A program made the translations under genes and the position numbers. The notes under the pieces are model-generated. The model searched no databases and was not told the origin of the DNA. It saw only the letters and a program-made list of their open reading frames with translations. Shown piece after piece: positions 1 through 7,816 of a stretch of 40,304 nucleotides of DNA (positions within the stretch are counted from its first letter, which is position 1; every line of letters begins with the position of its first letter). The DNA comes from Deltaproteobacteria bacterium (GTDB lineage Bacteria; Desulfobacterota; Desulfomonilia; UBA1062): the NCBI GenBank assembly GCA_022703355.1, contig JAKLDU010000010.1:1-40304 (forward strand), written 5' to 3'.

Positions 1-1799
1 ATCATCTGGGGGATCATGAGGCCCGGCTTGTCCGGGAGCTTCTCCACGCCCCAGGCCTTCTCGAACTTCGCCCGGGCTTCGGCGCTGCCCACCTGCTGGT
101 AGCCGGGGAACACGTTGGGAAGCGCGCCCATGTCGCAGGCGCCCTGGACGTTGTTCTGGCCGCGCAGGGGGTTCACCCCGCCGCTCTCGAGGCCCATGTT
201 GCCGAGCAGCATCTGCAGGTTCGCCACGGACAGCACGTTGTTCCTGCCGCAGGTGTGCTCGGTGATGCCAAGCGTGTAGCAGCACATGACAGGCTTCACC
301 GAGGCGAGCTTGCGCGCGATGTCCCTGATGAGGTCGGCGCTCACCCCCGAAATCTCGGCGGCGCGCTCTGGCGGGTATTCCAGGACCTTTGCCTTCAGCT
401 CGTCGAAGCCTTTGCAGCTGTTTTCCACGAACTCCCTGTCGTAGAGGTTCTCGGTGATGAGCACGTTCATGAGGCCGTTGAGGAAGGCGATGTCGCTGCC
501 CACCCTGATGGGCGCGTGAATGGTGGCAAAATCCGCCAGCGGCTGTTTTCTCGGGTCGACCAGGATGAGCTCGCCGCCGTTCATGACGGCGTTCTTGAGG
601 AACGTGGCCGCCACCGGGTGCGCCTCGGTCATGTTCGAGCCGATGACGAGGAACATCTTCGCCTTTCCGAACTCGCCGAAGGAGTTCGTCATTGCCCCGG
701 AGCCGAATGCGATCGCCAGACCGGCGACCGTGGGGGCGTGTCAGGTTCGCGCGCAGTGATCGATGTTGTTGGTGCCGATCACCGCGCGGAAAAGCTTCTG
801 CATCTGGTAGGAGTCTTCATTGATGCTGCGGGCGCAGCTGACGCCGGCGATGGCGTCCGGCCCGTGTTTGGCGATGATCTCTTTGAACTTCTTGGCCACC
901 AGGCTCGTGGCCTCGTCCCAGGACGCTTCCCTCAGCTCGCCGTTCTCCCTGATGAGCGGGGTCGTGAGCCTCTCGCCCGAATAGATGAAGTCGTAGCCGA
1001 AGCGGCCTTTCACGCAGAGCCTGCCCTTGTTCGGCGAGGCCTCGTCGACCGCCGTCACCTTGAGAATCTTTCCGTCCTTCACGTGAAGCCACAGCTGGCA
1101 GCCCACGCCACAGTACGGGCAGGTGGTGCGGACCTTTTCCACATCCTTGATGCGCCCCTGGAACTTCGCCTTCTTCTCGATGAGGGCGCCCACCGGGCAG
1201 GCCTGCACGCACTGGCCGCAGAACACGCAGTCGCTCTGGTCGTAGCGCACGTCGCCGCCCGCGACGATCTTCGCGTGCGGGCCCCGGTTGCCGAAAGAGA
1301 TGGCCCGGTTCACCTGGACGTCCTGGCATGCCTGGACGCAGCGGCCGCAGAGGATGCACTTGCCGAAGTCCCTGATGATGAAGGGGTTCACGTCCTCGGT
1401 GGGGTACGGCTGGGGCGTGGCTTCGAACCTCGGCTGGTCGATGCCGTAGCGGTAGGCGAGGTCCTGGAGCGTGCAGCCTCCCGACCTTTCGCAGGTTATG
1501 CAGTTGTGCCTGCCGCTGGCGAGGAGAAACTCGGTGGTGAGCCTTCTCGTCCGGTGCACCCTGTCGGATTCGGTGTCCACCGTCATGCCCTTCTCCGCCG
1601 GGGTCGAGCAGGCCGCCACCAGCGACCGTGCGCCGGCGACCTCGATCAGGCAGATGCGGCAGGCGCCCGTGGGGGTGCAGCCTTTCAAATGGCACAGGGT
1701 GGGAATGTGGATGCCGTTATTCTCGGCAACCTCCAGGAGGGTCTGGCCGGGGGTGAACCCGACCTGTCGCCCGTTCAACGTAAGTGTGCTGCCTTCCAT
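1..1799 (-). CDS. fdhA: NuoG-like formate dehydrogenase alpha subunit, selenoprotein (3' end outside window)
   Basis: Catalytic subunit that oxidises formate or reduces CO2 at a molybdenum/tungsten bis-pterin site. Seen in sequence: an N-terminal [2Fe-2S] domain (Cys36, 47, 50, 64), a His98-Cys100-Cys103-Cys109 [4Fe-4S] motif, two ferredoxin-type [4Fe-4S] motifs (Cys148-158 and Cys191-201), then the Cys227/230/234 cluster of the pterin domain. The frame meets TGA at 743-741 inside NNIDHCART-U-HAPTVAG, the family's selenocysteine position (residue 353), and continues open to the window edge, ending near EKLPDKPGL. A bacterial SECIS hairpin follows the TGA. The ATG at 1799 is preceded by GAGGAG at good spacing; an upstream extension to 1883 is possible but less likely. 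About 599 residues are visible of roughly 900 usual. No Tat signal, so cytoplasmic. Partner subunits of NuoE/NuoF type would lie beyond position 1 (inference). Confidence 0.93.
707..743 (-). other. SECIS element of fdhA
   Basis: On the minus strand, the UGA (743-741) is followed after 18 nt by a hairpin. The stem UCGCC (727-723) pairs with GGCGA (717-713) around the loop GGUCU (722-718). Loop sequence and distance match the bacterial SelB-binding SECIS of E. coli fdhF. This supports UGA decoding as selenocysteine rather than a stop. Confidence 0.88.
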
Positions 1800-1887
1800 C
1801 AAACGCTCCTCGTTCAGATCTTGATTTTTTGCGGTAGAACCTTTCATTACGGAAACAACTGAATGAACCCTCAGTCCTGCCATGTGT

Positions 1888-1917
1888 CTTGTAAGACATA
1901 TTTCAGGTATATGTCAA
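1888..1917 (-). promoter_or_regulatory. Predicted sigma-70 promoter of fdhA with overlapping operator-like palindrome
   Basis: Minus-strand -35 TTGACA (1917-1912) and -10 TACAAG (1893-1888) are separated by 18 nt. The -10 lies inside a perfect dyad TGTCTT-GT-AAGACA at 1885-1898, a position from which a bound protein would block initiation. A plus-strand TTGACT at 1931-1936 could be the -35 of a divergent fdhE promoter, but no good -10 was found for it. Confidence 0.5.
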
Positions 1918-2015
1918 GTATTGCATAATATTGACTTGCCGGGCCCCTCCCGACATGGTATTCACAGGCATCCGGACATTTGGAAAACACACAATCTCTC
2001 CAAAGGACAACTCAC

Positions 2016-2900
2016 ATGAAGGACATCGAAGACATCCTCCAGAAGCTCGAGAGGCTCGCAGCGCGCGCCATGGAGCGGAACCCGCACAGCGCGGGGGTCG
2101 TCTCGGCATTCAGGCCGCTCATCATGGCCAGGGCCCGGCTCGTCGACTCCCTCGATCTCGCGGGCAGGGGCGAGTTCACCCTGGACGAAAACCTTTTCAG
2201 ACAGGGAATCCCCGTGGCCAGGCAGAACGCCTGGTTCAGGGAGGACGACCCCTTCGCGCCGGTGGCGCTTTCCCTCATATCCCCCCTGAAGACAGGGTTC
2301 CCCGATCTGAACAGCACCTGGGAAAGATTCACCGGGCTCATCGACGGCAAAAAGATCGTTCTGCCCGATTTCTTCCGGTCATACCCTGCGGGCGGCGATG
2401 ATCTCCTTGCCTCCTGGGCGCAGCTCCTCGAAGCCGATGTCCGGATTCCCGCCTTCCTCGCGAGTTCCGTCGCCCGGGTGATCCTGGAGAGAAGGGCGCT
2501 GGACTGGGCCGGCCTCGTGCAGGACTTCGAGTGGGAGAAGGGATACTGCCCCCTGTGCGGATCCCCTCCGAACATCTCCAGACACCTCGAAGGGACCGGG
2601 CAGCGATGGCTCCACTGCCCCCAGTGCAACCACGAGTGGAGGTTCAGGAGGGTCGTGTGCCCCTGCTGCGAAAACGACGACCAGAAAACCATGAGCTACT
2701 TCACCATAGATGAAAAAGAGCAGGAATCCGCCTTCGGGTGCGAGATGTGCAAAAGCTACCTGGTCACCGTGCTGAAGGTGAGCGGCACCGCGGAGTTCGA
2801 CCCGGACATCGCGGCGCTCAGCCTGTCGCACATCGACATCATAATGCAGGAGAAAGGGTACCTGCCCATGGTTCAGCCCGAGTGGAGCACCTTCGCCTAG
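2016..2900 (+). CDS. fdhE: Formate dehydrogenase accessory protein FdhE
   Basis: Cytoplasmic assembly factor for respiratory formate dehydrogenases, 294 aa. The C-terminal half carries the family's paired Cys motifs: CPLCG, CPQC, CPCC and CEMC, which in FdhE form rubredoxin/zinc-ribbon-like metal sites. The surrounding FRRVVCPCCENDDQ and FGCEMCKSYLVT segments are typical of the family. ATG at 2016 is chosen because AAAGGA lies 8 nt upstream; a TTG at 1980 would add 12 residues without a ribosome site. It is divergent from fdhA and just upstream of fdnGHI, so it probably serves the exported enzyme, as FdhE does for FdoGHI/FdnGHI in E. coli. A strong hairpin separates it from the fdn promoter, so it is probably its own transcription unit. 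Confidence 0.93.
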   Translation: MKDIEDILQKLERLAARAMERNPHSAGVVSAFRPLIMARARLVDSLDLAGRGEFTLDENLFRQGIPVARQNAWFREDDPFAPVALSLISPLKTGFPDLNSTWERFTGLIDGKKIVLPDFFRSYPAGGDDLLASWAQLLEADVRIPAFLASSVARVILERRALDWAGLVQDFEWEKGYCPLCGSPPNISRHLEGTGQRWLHCPQCNHEWRFRRVVCPCCENDDQKTMSYFTIDEKEQESAFGCEMCKSYLVTVLKVSGTAEFDPDIAALSLSHIDIIMQEKGYLPMVQPEWSTFA

Positions 2901-2908
2901 ATCGACCG

Positions 2909-2935
2909 GGGGTGGGGCTCTCAGCCCTTCACCCC
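2909..2935 (+). terminator. Hairpin after fdhE, possible terminator
   Basis: GGGGTG plus GGGCT (2909-2919) pair with AGCCC (2923-2927) and CACCCC (2930-2935) around a CTC loop, with a two-base TT bulge. It is strong and starts 8 bases after the stop codon, but no T-run follows, so intrinsic termination is uncertain. Confidence 0.4.
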
Positions 2936-2991
2936 TGAGCTTCCCCGCAAGCCGTCACCATCGCTGAATATTTATGCTCGGAATTACTCAT

Positions 2992-3009
2992 TATGTTATT
3001 GATAACATA
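2992..3009. promoter_or_regulatory. Perfect palindrome upstream of the fdnGHI promoter
   Basis: TATGTTAT-TG-ATAACATA, 8-bp arms with a 2-bp centre, lies in an AT-rich island in otherwise GC-rich DNA. It is 38 bp upstream of the predicted -35 of fdnG, a suitable position for an activator. The regulator is unknown; the site does not match the FNR/CRP half-site TTGAT or TGTGA. Confidence 0.5.
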
Positions 3010-3046
3010 CATCGTTCTTTTTCAATCAGTTGCATGAAATCAAACA

Positions 3047-3076
3047 TTGACTATTCAGTACGGGAAGGCGTATTAT
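3047..3076 (+). promoter_or_regulatory. Predicted sigma-70 promoter of fdnGHI
   Basis: -35 TTGACT (3047-3052) and -10 TATTAT (3071-3076) with an 18-nt spacer, about 55 bp upstream of the fdnG start. An AT-rich tract and a palindrome lie upstream. Confidence 0.6.
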
Positions 3077-3130
3077 GCATATCGTTATATATGTAGCGTC
3101 TCACCTATAGAGAAGAGAGAGGAGAACAGA

Positions 3131-6100
3131 ATGGAGATTACCAGAAGAGGTTTTCTCGCCTTGTCAGGCGCCGTCGGCTCCCAGGCCGCTCTGGGGGCGT
3201 TCGGCCTCATGGGCCCGGTCAAGGCCTATGCCGACGAGCTCAGCAAGGCGAACAAGGTCAAGGCGTCGAAACAGTACACGACGGTCTGCGCCTACTGTTC
3301 ATGCGGCTGCGGGCTCATCTGCAGTGTCGATTACATGACGGGCAAGATCTTCAACATCGAGGGAGACCCCGAGAACCCCATCAACGAAGGCTCCCTGTGC
3401 GCCAAGGGCGCAGGCTTCTTCGACCTGACCGAGGCCAACAAGCACCGCCTCAGGAAGGTCCAGTACCGGGCCCCCTACAGCGACAAGTGGGAAGAGAAGG
3501 ACTGGGACTGGGCATTGAACCGCATCGCGCGCCTCACCAAGGACGCCCGCGACAAGGACTTCGTCGTCACGAACGAGAAGGGCGAGCTGGTGAACCGGAC
3601 CGAGAGCGTCGCCCATCTCGGCTCCTCGAACATCGACAACGAGGAGTGCTGGCTCATCTCCATGTCCGTGCGCTCAATGGGCCTGGTGTACATCGATCAC
3701 CAGGCACGGGTCTGACACAGCCCCTCCGTAGCGGCTCTGGGAGAGTCGTTTGGTAGGGGTTCGATGACGAACCACTACATAGATCTGAAAAACGCGGATG
3801 TCATTCTCATCATGGGCAGCAACGCCGCCGAGCACCACCCGATGGCGTTCAAATGGATCCTCCGGGCAAAGGAGAAGGGCGCGCAGATCATCCACGTCGA
3901 CCCGCGCTACACCCGCACCTCGGCCCGCTGCGACTACCACGTCCCCTTGAGGTCCGGCACGGACATCGCCTTCCTGGGGGGCATGATCAACTACATCGCA
4001 AGCAACGACAAGTTCTTCCACGACTACGTCGTCAACTACACCAATGCGCCGTTCCTCGTGAACCCGGACTTCCAGTTCAACGATGGCCTGTTCTCGGGGT
4101 ACAACCCCGAGAAGCGCAAGTACGACAAGGCGACCTGGACCTTCCAGATGGACGCCAACGGCGTCCCGATGAAGGACTTCACCCTCCAGGACCCCCGCTG
4201 CGTGTTCCAGCTCATGAAGCAGCACTACTCGCGCTACACTCTGGACAAGGTCTCCAGCATCACGGGCGTCTCCAAGGAAAACCTCCTGAAGGTGTACGAG
4301 GCGTACGCCTCCACGGGCGTGCCCGACAAGGCCGGCACCGAGTGCTACGCGCTGGGCTGGACGCACCACACCACGGGCAGCCAGATCATCCGCACCATGT
4401 CCATGATCCAGCTCCTGCTGGGCAACATGGGCATCGCGGGCGGCGGCGTCAACGCGCTCAGGGGCGAGCCCAACGTCCAGGGCTCCACCGACCACTGCAT
4501 CCTGTACGGCAACCTTCCGGGCTACCTGAAGATGCTCAACACGTCGTGCCCCGACCTGAAAACCTATCTCGAGCATTATACGCCCAAGTGCAATGACCCG
4601 CAGTCGGCGAACTTCTACATCAACTACCCCAAGTTCACCGTGAGCTTTCTGAAGGCCATGTACGGCGACGCGGCGACGCCGGAAAACGAGTTCGGCTACA
4701 ACTGGCTCCCGAAGCTCGACGACGGCAAGCACTACTCGCTCATGCACCTCTTCGACAAGATGTACGAAGGCAAGATCAAGGGCCTCTTCTCCTACGGGAC
4801 AGACCCCGCGGTGAGCTCCCCCAACTCGGGCAAGGTCCGCAAGGCCCTGGAGAAGCTCGACTTCCTCGTGAGCGCCAACATCTTCGACAACGAGACCTGC
4901 TCCTTCTGGCACGGCCCCGGCGTGGATCCCACGCAGGTCAAGACCGAGTGCTTCCTCCTGCCCGCGGCGGCCACCATGGAAAAGGAAGGCAGCCAGAGCA
5001 ACAGCGGCAGGTGGGTCCAGTGGAAGTACAAGGCCGTGAACCCCCCGGAAGACGCGCTGGCCATAGGCGACATCCAGATCAGGATCATGGACACCATCAA
5101 GGCCCTCTATGCCAAGGAGGGCGGCCCGAACGCCGAGTCCATCCTCAACCTCAAGTGGGACTACAAGGACGGCAAGGGCAACTTCGACGCGCTCAAGGTG
5201 GCCAAGCAGATCAACGGCTACTGGCTGGCCGACAGCACCTACGAAGACAAGCTCACGGGCGCGACCAAGGACTTCAAGAAGGGCGAGCTCGTACCCAGCT
5301 TCGGCATGCTCAGGGATGACGGCACCACCTCGTGCGGCAACTGGATCATGTCCGGCTCCTTCGACGAGAAAGGCCTGAACAAGATGGCCAAGCGCGAGAA
5401 GGACGACCCCACCGGCCTGGGTCTCTATCCCAACTGGGCCTACTGCTGGCCGGTCAATCGCCGCATCATCTACAACCGCGCCTCCTGCGACGTGAACGGC
5501 AAGCCCTACAACCCCAAGCGCAAGATCCTTGCCTGGACGGGCGACAAGTGGGTGGGCGACGTGCCCGACGGCCCCTGGCCGCCGCAGGCGGACAAGGAGA
5601 AGGGCAAGTACCCCTTCATCATGAAGCAGGACGGCGTGGGCTCGCTGTTCGGGCCCGGCATGGTGGAAGGCCCGTTCCCCGAGCACTACGAGCCGCTGGA
5701 AGGCCCGCTGGCGAAGAACCCGCTTTCGAACCAGCTCATCAACCCGACCATCGAGATCTTCAAGAGCGAGCTCGACACGGTGGCAAACGCCAGCGAGAAG
5801 TTCCCGTACGTGTGCACCACCTACTCCTGCACCGAGCACTGGTGCTCCGGAGCGCTCACCCGCTGGCAGGCATGGCTCCTCGAAATGCAGCCCGAGCTCT
5901 ACGTGGAGATCGGCGAGCAGCTCGCCCGCGACCTCCGCATCGGCAACGCCGACTGGGTGCACGTTTCATCCGCCCGCGGCAGGGTGAAGTGCCGGGCCAT
6001 GGTGACCAAACGGTTCGTGCCGTTCAAGGTCGAAGGCAAGACCGTCCACCAGGTGGGCCTGCCCTTCAACTACGGGTGGCTCTACCCCGAAGACGGAAGC

Positions 6101-6193
6101 GACTCCACGAACTTCCTCACGCCCACCGTCGGAGACGCGAACACCTTCTGCCCTGAGTACAAGGCCTTCATGGTCAATGTGGAAAGGGCGTAG
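3131..6193 (+). CDS. fdnG: Formate dehydrogenase-N-type catalytic subunit, Tat-exported selenoprotein
   Basis: Molybdopterin bis-PGD enzyme oxidising formate on the outer face of the cytoplasmic membrane and passing electrons to the FdnH-type subunit. The protein is 1020 aa, close to E. coli FdnG (1015). Seen: a twin-arginine signal (TRRGFLAL, hydrophobic stretch, then ADE); a [4Fe-4S] motif with Cys53, Cys56 and Cys60; and in-frame TGA at 3713-3715 (residue 195) in the context DHQARV-U-HSPSVAAL, exactly where FdnG has selenocysteine. The frame then continues as GRGSMTNHYIDLKNADV and on to 6193. Taking the TGA as a stop would give a false 194-aa fragment and an 809-aa second protein. ATG 3131 is preceded by AGGAG. 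Operon with the iron-sulfur and cytochrome subunits follows (10-nt gap). Confidence 0.95.
3713..3750 (+). other. SECIS element of fdnG
   Basis: The UGA (3713-3715) is followed by a potential hairpin: CUCC (3724-3727) pairs with GGAG (3740-3743), with GGCU (3733-3736) in the loop about 17 nt after the UGA, the position of the conserved GGUCU. The fold is weaker than that of fdhA, so the exact structure is less certain than the selenocysteine itself. Confidence 0.6.
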
Positions 6194-6203
6194 GGGGTGA
6201 ACC

Positions 6204-6998
6204 ATGAAAGAGCATAAGATGGAATACGTGAAACTCATCGATACCACGCTGTGCACTGCGTGCCGCGGCTGCCAGGTCGCCTGCAAGCAGTGGAACGAGA
6301 ACCCCGCGTCCAAGACGCAGAACCACGGGAGCTACCAGAACCCGCAGGACCTGGAGTGGAACACCTGGACCCTCATCCGCTTCCAGGAATACACGGACAC
6401 CGACGGCAACTTCAAGTGGCTGTTCCGCAAGGACGGCTGCATGCACTGCACGGATGCCGCCTGCGTCAGGGCCTGCCCGAGCGGTGCCCTGCACCACACG
6501 GACTATGGCGTCGTGGCCCACAACCGGGAGATCTGCATCGGGTGCAAGGCCTGCACGTCTGCCTGCCCCTTCGACATCCCGCGGTACAACAAGACCACGG
6601 AAAAGATCTACAAGTGCGATCTCTGCTATGACCGGCTCAAGAACGGACAGCCGGCGGCGTGCGTGAAGGCGTGCATCACCGGCGCCATCACCATGGGCGA
6701 AAAGGAGACCATGATCAAAAAGGCCTACGACCGGGTCGAGAAGCTCGGCGGCAAGGCCGTCGTCTACGGCGACAAGTTCGTGGGCGGAACCCACGTCATG
6801 TACATCCTCTCCGAGCCGCCGGCCGTGTACGACAAGCTCCCGGTCAAGCCCAGCGTGCCCATGTCCGTCATTCTCTGGAAGAACCTGTTCAAACCCTTCA
6901 CCCTCATCGGCATGGGCGCGATCGCAGGGGCGGCCGCGCTGCACTACCTGATCAAGGGCCCGCACGAGGTGCACGAGAAGAAGGAAGGGGAGGAGTGA
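6204..6998 (+). CDS. fdnH: Formate dehydrogenase iron-sulfur subunit with C-terminal membrane anchor
   Basis: Electron-transfer subunit (264 aa) that links the catalytic subunit to the membrane cytochrome. Four Cys-rich [4Fe-4S] motifs are visible: CTACRGCQVAC near residue 15, CMHCTDAACVRACP, CIGCKACTSACP, and the CDLC/CVKAC set. The helix near residues 233-253 (PFTLIGMGAIAGAAALHYLI) matches the single anchor helix of FdnH. The N-terminus has no Tat signal, consistent with co-export bound to FdnG. A GGGGGTG ribosome site precedes ATG 6204; an internal ATG (MEYVKL) six codons later is a possible alternative. It ends one base before fdnI. Confidence 0.93.
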   Translation: MKEHKMEYVKLIDTTLCTACRGCQVACKQWNENPASKTQNHGSYQNPQDLEWNTWTLIRFQEYTDTDGNFKWLFRKDGCMHCTDAACVRACPSGALHHTDYGVVAHNREICIGCKACTSACPFDIPRYNKTTEKIYKCDLCYDRLKNGQPAACVKACITGAITMGEKETMIKKAYDRVEKLGGKAVVYGDKFVGGTHVMYILSEPPAVYDKLPVKPSVPMSVILWKNLFKPFTLIGMGAIAGAAALHYLIKGPHEVHEKKEGEE

Positions 6999-6999
6999 C

Positions 7000-7626
7000 A
7001 TGTCGAACCATTCTGCTGAAATGATAAAGGTAACGGACGGCATCGAGCGGATAGCCCACTGGATCCTCGCGGCAACCTGCCTCTTCTGCCTGCTCACCGG
7101 CCTGGGGTTCATGTTCCATTCGTGGAGCGGCATCCCGAACATGCTCGGCGGCTATTACGCGGCCCTGTGGATGCACATCTTCTCGGGCCTGGCCTTCGCC
7201 GCTTCGCTCATCTACGGGTTCTTCATGTGGAAGAAGGACTGCGCCTTCGAGGCCGACGACGCGAAGTGGATCCTGAACGGCGGCGGCTACCTGTGGCCCA
7301 CCACCAACCTTCCCCCCGTCTACAAGTACAACGCGGGGCAGAAGGCGTTCTTCTGGTGCATCGTGGCTTTCGGCGCGCTCATCGTCCTCACCGGGCTCGT
7401 GATGTGGAACGCGGATTCCTTCGCTCACGTGGTGGCCCGCTGGGCCTTCACGCTGCACGCCATGAGCGCCATGGTCATCGGCTCGTTCTTCGTGGTGCAC
7501 TTCTACCTGGGCACCATCGGGAACCCGGGCACGGTCTCGGCCATGTTCACCGGCAAGTGCTCGAAGGCATGGTGCCAGACGCACTGCCCCCGGTGGCTCG
7601 AAGAGAAAGAAAAGAAAGTTGCATGA
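7000..7626 (+). CDS. fdnI: Formate dehydrogenase cytochrome b556 (gamma) subunit
   Basis: Integral membrane di-heme cytochrome b (208 aa) that receives electrons from the iron-sulfur subunit and passes them to the quinone pool. Four hydrophobic helices are visible. Histidines sit where FdnI ligates heme: ERIAHW in helix 1, LWMHIFSG in helix 2, and FTLHAM and VVHFYLG in helix 4. The C-terminus carries three Cys (KCSKAWCQTHCPRW), which E. coli FdnI lacks as far as I recall; their role is unknown. ATG 7000 overlaps no gene but follows the fdnH stop by one base, with GGAGGAG inside fdnH as ribosome site. Last gene of the operon, followed by a clear terminator. Confidence 0.92.
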   Translation: MSNHSAEMIKVTDGIERIAHWILAATCLFCLLTGLGFMFHSWSGIPNMLGGYYAALWMHIFSGLAFAASLIYGFFMWKKDCAFEADDAKWILNGGGYLWPTTNLPPVYKYNAGQKAFFWCIVAFGALIVLTGLVMWNADSFAHVVARWAFTLHAMSAMVIGSFFVVHFYLGTIGNPGTVSAMFTGKCSKAWCQTHCPRWLEEKEKKVA

Positions 7627-7685
7627 TGCCTGATCAGGCCCCCTCTTCCCCTGAGGGAGAGGCCCTGATTCACCGGCGGAGAAAT

Positions 7686-7729
7686 AAAAAGAGCCGCGGC
7701 TGTCCCTCATGGCAGCCGCGGCTCTTTTT
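7686..7729. terminator. Bidirectional intrinsic terminator between fdnI and kup
   Basis: The stem GAGCCGCGGCTG pairs with CAGCCGCGGCTC around a 10-nt loop. It is preceded by an A-run and followed by a T-run, so it can end transcription from fdnGHI (plus) and from kup (minus), whose 3' ends converge here. Confidence 0.9.
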
Positions 7730-7816
7730 CGTGATAAGAACAGTCATGCATTTCCACTCCATGCGCGTGCCACCACGCCTGGTGTGTCCTGCCGCCGCTC
7801 CCCCTCCCCACCCCCT

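Noticed and set aside
255-1862. 535-codon plus-strand frame opposite fdhA
   Set aside because: Composition is that of an antisense shadow of the iron-sulfur-rich fdhA frame; no start signal or motif.
741-3715. Premature TGA in both formate dehydrogenase genes taken as pseudogene or frameshift
   Set aside because: Each TGA sits at the known selenocysteine codon, the frame continues in register, and a SECIS-like structure follows.
3674-5962. 762-codon open frame on the minus strand opposite fdnG
   Set aside because: GC-rich codon use in fdnG leaves the opposite strand open. The product is Val/Leu/Arg/Gly/Asp-rich low-complexity without domains, and the plus-strand frame is a clear enzyme.
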